Below, one piece after another: positions 35,215 through 45,346 of a stretch of DNA of 46,991 nt; the first letter of the stretch is position 1, and every line of letters starts with the position of its first letter. The notes under the pieces are model-generated. The model had not been told where the DNA came from and did no database searches. It was given only the letters and a program-made list of their open reading frames with translations. Source of the stretch: Listeria rocourtiae FSL F6-920 (lineage in GTDB: Bacteria; Bacillota; Bacilli; Lactobacillales; Listeriaceae); assembly GCF_000525975.1 (NCBI RefSeq), contig NZ_AODK01000002.1, forward strand, positions 1 through 46,991, written 5' to 3'. The position numbers were made by a program, and so were the translations under genes.

Positions 35215-37407
35215 TTAGATTTCTAGTCCTGTCGTCATACGATGCTTTTCACCAAAAACATGTATCTCAATTGGCGCTGTCGTTTGTTTCGTTACACGAA
35301 TGGTGTCCTGTTCCAATACTATTTCCAAACGTTCGCCGTGCCATACAAATGAAAATGCCAAGCGCTTCCATCCAGCTGGTAACCGTGGATTCAAATGCAG
35401 TGAACCATCCGAGATTGCGACACCACCAAAACCGAATATCGTGGACAACCAAATCGCACCAAGCGAGGCTGCATGTAAACCTTCGTCCGAGCCACCCGGA
35501 GCTGCCTCAAGGTCAATTCGGCACGCCTCTTCAAAGAAACGATACGCCTTTTCCTGCTGACCAACACGATTCGCCACAATCGCATGAATCGCCTTACTTA
35601 GCGAAGAATCATGAATCGTATGCTCCTCGTAATAGTCCAAATTCCGCCCCACGATATCCTCTGAAAACAGATTGGGCAGTAAATACAACAACATTACCAC
35701 ATCTGCCTGCTTCAAAATCTGCATCTCATTCACTTCTGCCCGCGAATAATCCAACAGAATCGCCTGGGACCCTTGCCGCGCCTTATATTCCGACAAATCA
35801 ATTTCTGGTTTACCCAAAAATGTATCGTCTTGAGGAATCAACTTCGATGCGTCCGGTTGCGGCAAATAAATTTTTCGTAAAAACGCCTCGCATAAATCAT
35901 AAAATGCTGTATGTTTCTGGCCATATTTCGCCATAAAGCGTAACGTCTGATATACATTTTCATGCGCCAAATAATTCGTGTAAGCATTATTATCTACATG
36001 CTCCGTATATTCATCGGGACCGATTACATCTAATATAACATATTTCCCGTCTTTTAACACAGCTCGACTCAACCAAAAGCGCGCCGTATCCTGCAACATT
36101 TGTAAGCCATCATGCTCCATAAACAGCTCATCTTGACTCGCCTCGTAATAATTAACAACAGCATGCGCTATATCCGCCACAATATGGTGTTCTGCAAGAG
36201 CCGATGCCACTTTTTGACGTTTCCCAGTACGGACGTTAATCGCTGCAAATTCAGGCGTCTCTTCCTCGCCACTAAATGCGCTCTCCCAAGGAAACAAAGC
36301 CCCTTGATAGCCATTTTTCTCAGCCTTTTTACGTGCCTGCTCCAAATGAAGGTAGCGATAACGCAGCAATTTCCGTACTTTTTCCGGGTGATTATACAAA
36401 TGAAATGGTGCAATAAAAATCTCCGTATCCCAGAACACATGCCCCTTGTAGCCTTCACCCGTCAAACCTTTTGCACCAACACTAAAACGCTCATCATGAG
36501 ACGGTGTCATCGCTTCCAAATGATACGCCGAAAAATCAAGCGCTAACTGGTCAAATGCGCTTTCCGATGTCACCTCAACACGATAATCCTGCCAAAACTC
36601 CTGCCAAACATCGCGCGATTCCGCTAGAGATTCCTCATATCCCTTCGCCTCACGTATGTCACCAAGCCCAAATTCAGCCGGATTTTCCGTCTCTAAGCTT
36701 GTGGCTATGACGCTTACCTTTTCCAATGTAAACGGCTCATTTTCCGCCAACTTCTGATTCACCGTAACAAGCAACTGCCGATTCTTCGCTGTAAAACTTC
36801 CTGGCGCACTAATCATCGATGTCACCGCTACATCATGTCCACTTTGCGTTGTTACATAATCGCCCTGCATCCACGTTTCACTAAATACCCGAAGTGAGCG
36901 CTCCACCAAATGTTGCGTCCCAAAATTCGTTTGTTGCCCATCAATCCCCGTCCGAATCCGCACATCTGCGTCCCCAGAAAGGCTTGTAATCTCTATCTTC
37001 GCATACACTCTATGTAATTTCTTCTTACTTACAAAGCGCTTAAAACAAAGCCCAAAACGTTTCCCATTCGGATGCTCCCAAATCAATTCACGATTTATCT
37101 CACCCGTTTCCAAATCAAATACCCGCTGAAAATCTAGAATCTTCCCACGATGCATCGAAAAATTCACATTCTCAATTTCGAGCTCAAATCGCGTCACATC
37201 AGGCAAATTAACCAAATCCGAACTCACTTGTCCTTGCGCTTTATTGTAAACTCCTGCCACAAACATACCACGCGTCTGCTCAGGATAATCCTCTTCAAAT
37301 CCAGCACGGACGCCCATATAGCCATTTCCCGCTGTCATCAAACTCGCATACGTATCAAAATAATGCGGATCTATTTTATTCTCCCGTAACACACTAACTC
37401 TACTCAT
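35215..37407 (-). CDS. ycjT: GH65 glycoside phosphorylase, probably kojibiose phosphorylase (YcjT type)
   Basis: A protein of 730 residues of the GH65 inverting phosphorylase family. The substrate-site segment GHVFWDTEIF (323-331), WESAFSGEE (374-382) and the catalytic region DVIGPDEYTEHVDNNAYTN, with the general acid at Glu466, are present. Family enzymes split maltose, trehalose, kojibiose or nigerose into glucose and beta-glucose 1-phosphate. Placement between a Gfo/Idh gene and beta-phosphoglucomutase, exactly as in the E. coli ycj cluster, favours kojibiose or another alpha-1,2-glucoside. The start overlaps the ycjS stop by 4 bases. Confidence 0.85.
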   Translation of the reverse strand: MSRVSVLRENKIDPHYFDTYASLMTAGNGYMGVRAGFEEDYPEQTRGMFVAGVYNKAQGQVSSDLVNLPDVTRFELEIENVNFSMHRGKILDFQRVFDLETGEINRELIWEHPNGKRFGLCFKRFVSKKKLHRVYAKIEITSLSGDADVRIRTGIDGQQTNFGTQHLVERSLRVFSETWMQGDYVTTQSGHDVAVTSMISAPGSFTAKNRQLLVTVNQKLAENEPFTLEKVSVIATSLETENPAEFGLGDIREAKGYEESLAESRDVWQEFWQDYRVEVTSESAFDQLALDFSAYHLEAMTPSHDERFSVGAKGLTGEGYKGHVFWDTEIFIAPFHLYNHPEKVRKLLRYRYLHLEQARKKAEKNGYQGALFPWESAFSGEEETPEFAAINVRTGKRQKVASALAEHHIVADIAHAVVNYYEASQDELFMEHDGLQMLQDTARFWLSRAVLKDGKYVILDVIGPDEYTEHVDNNAYTNYLAHENVYQTLRFMAKYGQKHTAFYDLCEAFLRKIYLPQPDASKLIPQDDTFLGKPEIDLSEYKARQGSQAILLDYSRAEVNEMQILKQADVVMLLYLLPNLFSEDIVGRNLDYYEEHTIHDSSLSKAIHAIVANRVGQQEKAYRFFEEACRIDLEAAPGGSDEGLHAASLGAIWLSTIFGFGGVAISDGSLHLNPRLPAGWKRLAFSFVWHGERLEIVLEQDTIRVTKQTTAPIEIHVFGEKHRMTTGLEI

Positions 37408-38438
37408 AAATATACACTCTCACCTTTTTCCGCCGATTCGTAAATCGCCTCAATCAAACGCTGAACTTGATAACCCTGTTCCGCGTCAGCCACCATAACA
37501 TCCGCACCAAGTACCCGGTCTACAAATGCTTGCATACTTTTTGCATGTCGCTCCTCATCCGCGGTCTCCTTCTTCAAAATCGTAACCAACTCGCCAGCCC
37601 GATCCGTGTAAATCTCTGCTGGAAACAGCGTCGCACCAGCCTCATCACCAAAAAATTCGACATTCAATACCGCTTTGTCTTTCATCTGCAATACAAACGA
37701 AGTCTCCAACTGTAGCAAGCCACCATTTTCAAATTCAATAAACGCAAAAACTGCGTCCTCAACATCATATTTTGTCGGATCCCAAGTTCCAAATGTCCCT
37801 TCCGACTTCTTTGTCCCAATTTTTTGAAACATTTTAGCAGTCACTTTCTTGACTTGTGGGAAATCAAGTACGTACATCGCTGCGTCTAACATATGAATCC
37901 CAATGTCAATCAATGGCCCACCACCTTGCAACGCCTTGTTCGTGAAAGATCCCCAACCTGGAACGCCTGAACGACGTAACGCTTTTGCTTTCGTCATATA
38001 AACCTCGCCTAGCACGCCATCTGCGTACGCCTGCTTCACTTCACGCATATCTGTCGCAAACCGATGATGGAAATCATATGCCAAAACAAGATTCTTTTTC
38101 ATTGCCAAATCACGCATTTCTTTTGCCTCATTTGCCGTCATCGCAGGCGGTTTCTCACACATAACCGCAGCACCGTGCGACAAAGCTAGCATCACATTAT
38201 CAAAATGAAACCGATTCGGCGTACAAATGCTCACCATATCAGGCTTCTCAGATTCAAACATTGCTGTTGCATCTGTGTAACTTCGTGCAAATCCGTTCTG
38301 TTCCGCAAAATCACGCGCACGTCCCGCATCCGGGTCTACAACCGCGACCAACTCCAACTCCTGAGTCCGTGTCTGGTAATATGCCGCGTGCACCTTCTCA
38401 GCCACCTGCCCTGCACCAATAATCGCCACTTTCTTCAC
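37404..38438 (-). CDS. ycjS: Gfo/Idh/MocA oxidoreductase (YcjS type, glucoside 3-dehydrogenase)
   Basis: A protein of 344 residues with an N-terminal NAD-binding Rossmann fold (VAIIGAGQVAEKVHAAYY), the family's CEKPPAM motif near residue 95 and the C-terminal catalytic half containing GGPLIDIGIHMLDAAMYVL. In E. coli YcjS oxidises C3 of D-glucosides. Together with YcjR and YcjQ it interconverts glucosides and gulosides. The function here rests on synteny plus family. Confidence 0.82.
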   Translation of the reverse strand: MKKVAIIGAGQVAEKVHAAYYQTRTQELELVAVVDPDAGRARDFAEQNGFARSYTDATAMFESEKPDMVSICTPNRFHFDNVMLALSHGAAVMCEKPPAMTANEAKEMRDLAMKKNLVLAYDFHHRFATDMREVKQAYADGVLGEVYMTKAKALRRSGVPGWGSFTNKALQGGGPLIDIGIHMLDAAMYVLDFPQVKKVTAKMFQKIGTKKSEGTFGTWDPTKYDVEDAVFAFIEFENGGLLQLETSFVLQMKDKAVLNVEFFGDEAGATLFPAEIYTDRAGELVTILKKETADEERHAKSMQAFVDRVLGADVMVADAEQGYQVQRLIEAIYESAEKGESVYL

Positions 38439-38499
38439 GTTCTAGTCCCCCTTAAACACTGCCCCCAAATTAAATTTAGAGGCAGCCCACTATTTTTAT

Positions 38500-39288
38500 C
38501 TACAATTTTTTTAAGTGTTCCAGCGCATCCCGATACGCTTTTTCTGGATCATCCGCACGAACACGGCATTCAAACGTCAAGAACCCGTCATACCCATCCG
38601 CCTTCAACTGATCGAAATGCTTTTTAAAATCAAGTGATCCACTGCCTGGCTGATAGCGATGATTATCCGCCACATGCACATGCTCTACTAAATCACGATT
38701 CGCATGAAGTGCCTCAGAAATCCCATCCTCTTCAATGTTCATATGGTAGAAGTCCGCGATAATTTTCACATGTTTCAAGTTATTTTTCTCAATATAGCGA
38801 CGCGCATCGCCAAGCAAATTAATCATGTGATCCTGATAACGATTCAACGGCTCCAAGAAAATCGTCGTACCCGTCTCTGCTGCAATTCCGTCCAAATAAA
38901 CTAGCGAATCACTCACTGCTTTGAAATCACCAGCTTCCGAACGCGGCGAAACCATTGGCGGCAAACGATACGTAAACATTCCCCAAGCAGCTGGTACCAC
39001 AATCCCTTTCCCACCAACTTCTTGCAACGCCTCCAAAATTAACTTGATTTCCTGCAAACCACGCAAACGACGTTCCTCGATGAAATCACCAATCCAGCCA
39101 TCGTAACCACCGCACGCTGTCGAAACCGGAATCCCTGTCGCTGCAATTGCCGCTCCTACCTCCGCTACATTTTCCACGAGCAATTTTCCATCAATTTCGA
39201 ACCCTTCAAATCCCATTTCCTTCACATATTCGAATTTCTCCATAATACCCTCTGGAAAAAATGCCTGATTCTGCGTCCCAATTTTCAT
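38500..39288 (-). CDS. ycjR: TIM-barrel sugar epimerase/isomerase (YcjR type)
   Basis: A protein of 262 residues of the AP endonuclease 2-like sugar epimerase family. Metal-binding residues occur in EPLNRYQDHMIN, IADFYHMNIEEDG, VEHVHVADNHRYQPGSGSLDF and LTFECRV. In E. coli the equivalent enzyme is a 3-keto-glucoside 4-epimerase. It is followed by a 61-base gap before ycjS that holds no feature. Confidence 0.8.
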   Translation of the reverse strand: MKIGTQNQAFFPEGIMEKFEYVKEMGFEGFEIDGKLLVENVAEVGAAIAATGIPVSTACGGYDGWIGDFIEERRLRGLQEIKLILEALQEVGGKGIVVPAAWGMFTYRLPPMVSPRSEAGDFKAVSDSLVYLDGIAAETGTTIFLEPLNRYQDHMINLLGDARRYIEKNNLKHVKIIADFYHMNIEEDGISEALHANRDLVEHVHVADNHRYQPGSGSLDFKKHFDQLKADGYDGFLTFECRVRADDPEKAYRDALEHLKKL

Positions 39289-39306
39289 AACTGTTTTTCG
39301 TCTCCT

Positions 39307-40359
39307 TTAAAGTTCGATTCCCATCTTAATACTCAAATCTGGATTTTGATCCACATACTTCATATAAGCCTGCGCACTTTCATCTAAACTCACAATTGGG
39401 TCAATCAAATCTTCACAATCAAGATATCCGTTCATCAAAAGTTCCCAACACGTCTCCTCAATACGTTTCCGATTCCAACGCGGATAATCTGGATTCGGCT
39501 CACTGGACGCGCGTGCAAAAACGATTTTGGCATTATTAAAATGTGCTTCTCGTCCCAAATTAAACCCATCCGGAAACGGCTTTGCAAACGCCACGTACGA
39601 AATAGTTCCACCATACGCAATCCCGCGGAGCGCCGCCTCAAGCGCCTGCGAATTCCCACTTGTTTCAATGATTGAATCCGCGCCAAGTTTGCCAGTCAAT
39701 TTCTTCACCTCAAACCCGACATCCGTTCCAATTGGATTAAAACAAGCATCCGCACCATGACGCATTGCAATTTCACGACGATGTTCCAAAGGATCGACAC
39801 CAATCACGATACTCGCCCCAGCCTTTTTCGCCAGTTGAATTGCGATTTGTCCAATTGCACCTAGGCCAACAACCACGACATAATCGCCCGCACGAACATG
39901 CGCCTCACGCACACCACTCATCGCGAACTGCGCTGGATCATAACAAACCGCATTTTTCCAACTAGCACCCGCCGGCATTTTCCGAAGTTTATAATTATCG
40001 ACAGCCTTCACAATAACCGTCTCCATAATCGGCCCGTACGAGCAAACCATGTCACCAATCGCATACTCCGTCACATCAGAACCAATTTCAACAATCTCGC
40101 CAACAACCATATTTCCAAGCTGAAATTCGCCGAACACAATCCCACGCGCCGAACCTTCCGCACGTGGCATAAACATGTTCCACTCCTCATTAAACTCTTC
40201 ATCAATAAACGGGCTCACACCACGGAAATCAACAACTTCCGTACCATGCTTAGGCGACGCAAACTTCACTTTAATCCGAGCCTCATCCTTTGCCAACGCA
40301 CGATCCTCATATTCCACCAAATCCGCAACCCGCGGCTCTGTAGCAATCAATTTCTTCAT
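39307..40359 (-). CDS. ycjQ: Zinc-type alcohol dehydrogenase-like oxidoreductase (YcjQ type)
   Basis: A medium-chain dehydrogenase of about 350 residues with a GroES-like N-terminal domain (KHGTEVVDFRG, PRAEGSARGIVFG) and a Rossmann domain (VVVGLGAIGQIAIQLAKKAGASIVIGVD). In E. coli YcjQ is a guloside 3-dehydrogenase. ATG 40359, with AAGGAAG 8 bases upstream, is preferred over TTG 40362. It follows the structured repeat element that separates it from the permease genes. Confidence 0.82.
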   Translation of the reverse strand: MKKLIATEPRVADLVEYEDRALAKDEARIKVKFASPKHGTEVVDFRGVSPFIDEEFNEEWNMFMPRAEGSARGIVFGEFQLGNMVVGEIVEIGSDVTEYAIGDMVCSYGPIMETVIVKAVDNYKLRKMPAGASWKNAVCYDPAQFAMSGVREAHVRAGDYVVVVGLGAIGQIAIQLAKKAGASIVIGVDPLEHRREIAMRHGADACFNPIGTDVGFEVKKLTGKLGADSIIETSGNSQALEAALRGIAYGGTISYVAFAKPFPDGFNLGREAHFNNAKIVFARASSEPNPDYPRWNRKRIEETCWELLMNGYLDCEDLIDPIVSLDESAQAYMKYVDQNPDLSIKMGIEL

Positions 40360-40463
40360 CAACTAAACTTCCTTTCCAAAACCCAAATCCATGTCCAAAT
40401 GTCCATCTCTTGAGTAAATAATCCATCCTAATTCCCAACCAAGTCCGCGCCTCCAAACACGCC

Positions 40464-40589
40464 GTCAGAGCGGCGAGAAACTTTTAGCTTCTAGGCAAAA
40501 GTGAGTACCAGCCTCGGAGCGTACTTCCGTACGTGAGCACTGGAACGGAACTTTTAACGACGAAGATGAACGCTTCTCACCGCTCTGAC
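40464..40589. repeat. Long imperfect palindrome between ycjP and ycjQ, candidate structured repeat element
   Basis: The ends GTCAGAGCGGCGAGAA (40464-40479) and TTCTCACCGCTCTGAC (40574-40589) pair at 15 of 16 positions. Inside, a second hairpin is centred on CGTAC/GTACG (40520-40533) with flanking CCAG/CTGG. The whole 126 bases can fold as one long hairpin in RNA, and the element abuts the ycjP stop codon. It resembles palindromic intergenic repeats seen in other low-GC Gram-positives. It contains no ORF. Confidence 0.7.
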
Positions 40590-41450
40590 CTAGCCTTTGA
40601 CGCCGCCGTCGGTAAGATTCCCTTTTATGAATCGCTCTGACAAGGCGTACATAATAACGACTGGTAATGCTGTCACAAGAGATGCGGCCATCATACGGCC
40701 CCAAATGTAATCCGGCGTACTAAATAGCGTATTTAAACCAATTGGTAATGTAAACAACTCTGAGTCAGATAAGAAAATCGATGCAAACAAGTAGTCATTC
40801 CAAGCTACCATGAAACAGTACACGAATACAGAAACAATTCCTGAAATAGCTAATGGTACGATAATCCGCAAAATAATTTGCATTCGATTCAAGCCATCCA
40901 TCATTGCTGCTTCCTCGATATCGACTGGAATTGTATCGAAATAACTAATCAGCATAAAGATTGCAGTTGGTAATGTCTGCACAACCATTGTAATAATCAG
41001 CGCTGTTCTTGTGTCATACAAGCCAACACTTGAAATAATTTTAAACAACGGCACGATTAATAGAATTCCTGAGAACATGTAAACTGTATAGAAACTCGCA
41101 TTAATCGTTGTACGTGCCCTAAAACGTAATTTTGATAGGGCATATGCGCCTAAGATCCCTAAGACAACAGCGACTCCAGCAGCAACTAGAGCTACAATGA
41201 AACTATTTTTGAAATACGTTAAGAATGGGAAGATATCTGGATTAAAGATATCTAAATAGTGCTGGAACGTCCATTCTTTAGGAAAAAAAAAAGTTGGCGT
41301 TGTGGAAATTGCCTCTTTTGGACTCTTAAACGATGTCATCATCATAATCAAGAATGGAAACAGCGTGAACAAGAGAAATAACACTAAACTCACATCACAT
41401 AAAAAGACTATTTTCTTTGTCCGTTTTGCTTTTTTACTACTTACTGCCAT
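40590..41450 (-). CDS. ycjP: ABC sugar transporter permease (YcjP type)
   Basis: A protein of 286 residues with six membrane helices. The EAA loop that contacts the ATPase reads EEAAMMDGLNRMQIILRIIVPLA (near residues 185-207). This is a CUT1-type permease of the MalG kind. It overlaps its partner's stop (41437-41450). No ATPase gene lies in the operon, so a shared MsmX-type ATPase must serve it. Confidence 0.93.
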   Translation of the reverse strand: MAVSSKKAKRTKKIVFLCDVSLVLFLLFTLFPFLIMMMTSFKSPKEAISTTPTFFFPKEWTFQHYLDIFNPDIFPFLTYFKNSFIVALVAAGVAVVLGILGAYALSKLRFRARTTINASFYTVYMFSGILLIVPLFKIISSVGLYDTRTALIITMVVQTLPTAIFMLISYFDTIPVDIEEAAMMDGLNRMQIILRIIVPLAISGIVSVFVYCFMVAWNDYLFASIFLSDSELFTLPIGLNTLFSTPDYIWGRMMAASLVTALPVVIMYALSERFIKGNLTDGGVKG

Positions 41451-42318
41451 TTAAATTCACTCGCTTTCTTGTAACCATGATGACCACAAAGATGATGACA
41501 AATAGAACTACTGAAATTGCTGATGCCTTACCTAAGTCATTGAACGCAAAGGCTGTTTGATACAAGTAAACCCCAAGAATATTGACCTTGTTTGTCAGCA
41601 AGTATACATCGGTAAACATGTAGAACATCCAAATGGCACGCAATGTCACAACTGTTGCCAAAACTGGCATGATTGCAGGCAATGTTACAATTTTAAATTT
41701 GTCCCAAACGCTTGCTCCATCCATGTCCGCTGCTTCATAAAGCGATTTATCCACTGTTTGTAGAATAGCTAGGAATGAGATGAAGGCATATGGGAAGTAG
41801 CGCCAAATCGCAAATAGCACAACCAGAATAAAACTTGAAACCGGGTTATCAAACCATAACGGCGCATCTTTCCATAGATGCAAAATATCGCCACCTACGA
41901 AATTAATCACGCCGTAACTATTGTTGAACATATATTTCCAAGCAAAAATCAATGAAATCGACGGCGTTACGTATGACAAAATAATAAGTGAACGTGCCGT
42001 TTTACGGAATCTGAACTCCCGGTTGAAGAAAATCGCAACCAGAAGCCCCATTCCTGTACTACCAATGACTACCAAAATTGTATAACCAAACGTTAACGCC
42101 AATGACTTATAAAATTCGGCATCCGTTAAAATATCAATATAGTTTTGCAACCCAATAAAAGTAGAGTCTAAGTTCGGATTAAGCGGTAACTCTAAAAAGC
42201 TAATTTGAATGTTAGAAATCATCGGATATGCCACTAACACAAGTAATAAGAGGATACTAGGCGACAGCAGTGCCAACGCCATTTTTGCATCCGATCGTTT
42301 ATATGCTTTTGTTTTCAT
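41437..42318 (-). CDS. ycjO: ABC sugar transporter permease (YcjO type)
   Basis: A protein of 293 residues with six membrane helices and the EAA loop YEAADMDGASVWDKFKIVTLPA (near residues 190-212), of the MalF kind. It forms the translocation pore with YcjP and starts 16 bases after the binding-protein gene. Confidence 0.93.
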   Translation of the reverse strand: MKTKAYKRSDAKMALALLSPSILLLLVLVAYPMISNIQISFLELPLNPNLDSTFIGLQNYIDILTDAEFYKSLALTFGYTILVVIGSTGMGLLVAIFFNREFRFRKTARSLIILSYVTPSISLIFAWKYMFNNSYGVINFVGGDILHLWKDAPLWFDNPVSSFILVVLFAIWRYFPYAFISFLAILQTVDKSLYEAADMDGASVWDKFKIVTLPAIMPVLATVVTLRAIWMFYMFTDVYLLTNKVNILGVYLYQTAFAFNDLGKASAISVVLFVIIFVVIMVTRKRVNLNGSK

Positions 42319-42333
42319 AGTGCCTCCTTATTC

Positions 42334-43634
42334 TTAGTTATTGGATTCAGCCGTACTCTGCGCTTTTTCAAGCTCTGATTGGACGTCTTTACCGCCAACC
42401 GTCACGTTATTAACCATTTTCGCAATAACTCCTGAGCTTGTGATATCACCCATCTTCGTGAAGTTTTTACCATCAACTAGACCAAAAATTTGAATGTCAT
42501 CAAACGATTTCGCAATTTCTTCTGATAAAGCACCAAATGATTTCACGACTTCATTATTTTTATATGTTTCGTTTTCAATAACGCCTTTATTTACTGGTTG
42601 TGCACCACCTGGAGACATTAATACCCATTTTGTTTGGTTCTCAGGCTGTGACAAGAACTCCACGAATTTTTTACCTGCTGATTTTTGAGCGTCATCTAGG
42701 CCGTCCGAAAGTGCTAGTGCTGAAACGGTTCCATATACTGCTTTTTTCTTTTTTCTTCTGGGATGATAAAACCAACATTGCTTGGATCACCATCTGTGAA
42801 TACTGCCGGTAAAATGTACGTCGAATACATCGCCATTGGAGCCGTGCCATTCATAAATGCATCCTTAATCTCCGTTACATCATTCGATCCAGGCATCGTA
42901 TATTTCGATAATTCTTGATAAAACGTCAACGCTTGTTTCATTTCTTTCGTATCGATTGTAATATCGCCTTTCGCATCTAGCACGTTCGCCTCATTAGAAA
43001 GCGCAAATTGTGAAAATGCTTGCTCTGCCATCGCACCTTCCGCTGTTGGGATCGCAATACCGTATTTCTTGTTCGCTTTATTCGTAAAGTGCTTCGCAAT
43101 TGTTAAAATGTCGTTCCAGTTCTTTGGTTCCTCAAAATTCGCCGCAGCTAAAGCTTTCTTATCGTACCAAATACCTTGTACCCAGCCCGTAAGCGGAACA
43201 CCAATATAGCTTTTGCCATCCTCAGAACGCACAAGGTTTAGCGCGCCTTCATAGTAGCTATCTTCGCCAACTTCTTTGATGACATCTTTGACTGCTGCTT
43301 GATCGATTAATTTATCTTTATCCATTACTTTCGCAAAATCTTGACTTACCTCCAAAACTGCCGGTAGCTTTCCAGAACGCGCCAATGTTACTACTTTTGT
43401 GTTGAATGCGTCTTCTTCTACTGGTACTTGCTTCACTTTAATGTTTGGATTTTCTTTTTCAAATTTCGCTACTAATTCTTTGATAACATCAAGACGTTCC
43501 TTTTCAACGGAAGAATGCATGAACTCAATCGTCACTTCTTTATCATCTGCACTTCCTGATGAACCGCCACACGCCGCTAAAATCGCACTTAACATTAACA
43601 CAACAACAAGTAAAATCGAACCTCTCTTTTTCAC
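42334..43634 (-). CDS. ycjN: ABC transporter sugar-binding lipoprotein (YcjN type), frameshifted
   Basis: An extracytoplasmic binding protein of about 433 residues. The signal peptide ends in the lipobox LAAC-GGSSGS, so it is membrane-anchored. The body is typical of the CUT1 family, with TIEFMHSS, LPAVLEVSQDF and GWVQGIWYDKKAL. The frame breaks in the two runs of six A at about 42741-42754. Adding one base (or removing two) continues PEEKRKK into AVYGTVSALALSDGLDDAQ and on to the C-terminal part. The sugar bound is presumably an alpha-1,2-glucoside. Confidence 0.88.
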
Positions 43635-43647
43635 CTTAAAAAACCTC

Positions 43648-45330
43648 CTAGTTTTTGTTTGTTAACCAACGGAATTCATATGGAGCAAGAACAATTGGAG
43701 CGCTCCCATAAATCGGCTGACCTTTTAAAATATCCCAATTTGCAATGACATCACACGATATCGCTTGATTAGATAAATTATGAACTACAAGAATACTGTC
43801 CCCCGAAGCATCTGCACGCTTAATTGCAAAAATTTCTTTGCCTAAATCCATAACTTCCATCGGTACATTTGGGTGGAATAACGTTTGTCCTTTGCGAACT
43901 TGGATTAATTCTTTAATTCCCTCAAAAGTGCGGTGCATCAATGTTTTCTCATCTGCAAGTCCTACCTCAATCTCTGAAAGTGGGTATTTTTTGCGGTTGA
44001 TAGAACGATTATGCCCTGTTTCTGCGACGCCATCCAAATCGTTTCGCGCACCTAATATACTTTGCACGTAAACCGCTGGGACACCTGGGATTGTTAGTAA
44101 AATTGAATGAGCCAGCAAGAATCGCTGTAACCTTGTATCATCATTATCTGCCAATCGATTTAGCGCATCCATATACGTCACATTAATCTCATAGGGGCTC
44201 TGCGTCCCATCTGGATTTTGTTTATAAGAGACAAGCGCGCCCTCATCCTCCAAATCCGCTACCAATGCCAAAATATCAGCTTCCGGCAAAATTCCCCGAA
44301 TCGGATTCAAACCAATACCATCATGCGAGGCGAGGAAGTTGAAAAACGTAGCGTCTTCACCAGGTAATTCCAAATCACGCGCCCAGCCTGATAATGCACT
44401 ACCATTACCTGTATGTATCGCTTGCAACACAAGCGGTGGCAATGGGAATTGATACACCATATGCGCCTCATCCTGCCCATCTCCAAAATAGGTAATGTTA
44501 TCCTTATGTGGCACATTCGTCTCCGTTATCATCACTGTTCCCGGAGCAATTTCCTCCAAGATATCGCGGAACAGTTTCACAATCTCATGCGTTTTTTCCA
44601 AGTGAATGCACGTTGTCCCAGGTTCTTTCCACATAAATCCAACTGCATCCAACCTAATATATTCCGCACCTTCCTCTAAATAAAACGCCAAAACATCAAT
44701 CATTTTTAACAACACGTTAGGATTCTCGAAATTAAGGTCAATCTGATCCGCGCTAAAAGTCGTCCAAATATGCTCCTTCTCACCATTTGCCATCTCAAAC
44801 TCCGTCAAAACTGGCGTTGCACGTGGCCTAGTTACTGCCGACAGGTCCGTTTCTTTTGGCAATGACACAAAGAACTCGTCATACTGTTTATCCTGCTTCA
44901 AAAAACTTTGAAACCAATCGCTTTTTGCAGATATATGATTACAAACATAATCAAACATAAGTCGCGTTGATTTCGTCAAATCGGTAACATCCTGCCAATC
45001 ACCAAGCTTCGGATTCACTTTTTTGTAATCAATCACCGAGAAGCCATCATCCGAAGAGTACGGATAAAACGGCAAAATATGAACGACCTCAAACATCTCA
45101 TTCAAGTACGTATCATACATCTTTTTGAATGTCGTTAACGTAGCCCGATCCTTCTCCCAAAATTGGTCACCATATGTAATCATCACCACATCTTCTTGGT
45201 CCCAGCCTGACTTACGTTGTTTTAATTTTTTCAATTGGGCCTCTTGAATTCGCTCTCTAATCGCTTGTTCCATTGATATAGCGCTTTCAGCCCCATATAT
45301 GCTTTCCAATCTCCTCAAAATGATATTCAT
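43648..45330 (-). CDS. ycjM: GH13_18 sugar phosphorylase, probably glucosylglycerate phosphorylase (YcjM type)
   Basis: A protein of 560 residues of the sucrose-phosphorylase branch. The catalytic residues are Asp228 (EYIRLDAVGF), Glu270 (MITETNVPH) and Asp337 (ASHDGIG), and a PFYPYSSDDGFSVIDY segment near residues 88-102 marks GH13_18. Members split sucrose, sucrose 6'-phosphate or glucosylglycerate into alpha-glucose 1-phosphate and the acceptor. Synteny with E. coli ycjM, a glucosylglycerate phosphorylase, plus glycerate kinase in the same operon, makes glucosylglycerate the best guess. ATG 45330 is behind AAGGAGG. Confidence 0.85.
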   Translation of the reverse strand: MNIILRRLESIYGAESAISMEQAIRERIQEAQLKKLKQRKSGWDQEDVVMITYGDQFWEKDRATLTTFKKMYDTYLNEMFEVVHILPFYPYSSDDGFSVIDYKKVNPKLGDWQDVTDLTKSTRLMFDYVCNHISAKSDWFQSFLKQDKQYDEFFVSLPKETDLSAVTRPRATPVLTEFEMANGEKEHIWTTFSADQIDLNFENPNVLLKMIDVLAFYLEEGAEYIRLDAVGFMWKEPGTTCIHLEKTHEIVKLFRDILEEIAPGTVMITETNVPHKDNITYFGDGQDEAHMVYQFPLPPLVLQAIHTGNGSALSGWARDLELPGEDATFFNFLASHDGIGLNPIRGILPEADILALVADLEDEGALVSYKQNPDGTQSPYEINVTYMDALNRLADNDDTRLQRFLLAHSILLTIPGVPAVYVQSILGARNDLDGVAETGHNRSINRKKYPLSEIEVGLADEKTLMHRTFEGIKELIQVRKGQTLFHPNVPMEVMDLGKEIFAIKRADASGDSILVVHNLSNQAISCDVIANWDILKGQPIYGSAPIVLAPYEFRWLTNKN

Positions 45331-45346
45331 TTTTTGCCTCCTTTTA

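Noticed and set aside
35181-35936. 251-codon plus-strand ORF opposite the GH65 gene
   Set aside because: It lies wholly antisense to a well-supported conserved gene, has no family features and has no matching ribosome site; a shadow frame.
39898-40413. 171-codon plus-strand ORF opposite ycjQ
   Set aside because: Antisense shadow of a conserved dehydrogenase, rich in Arg, His and Asn as shadow frames are here.
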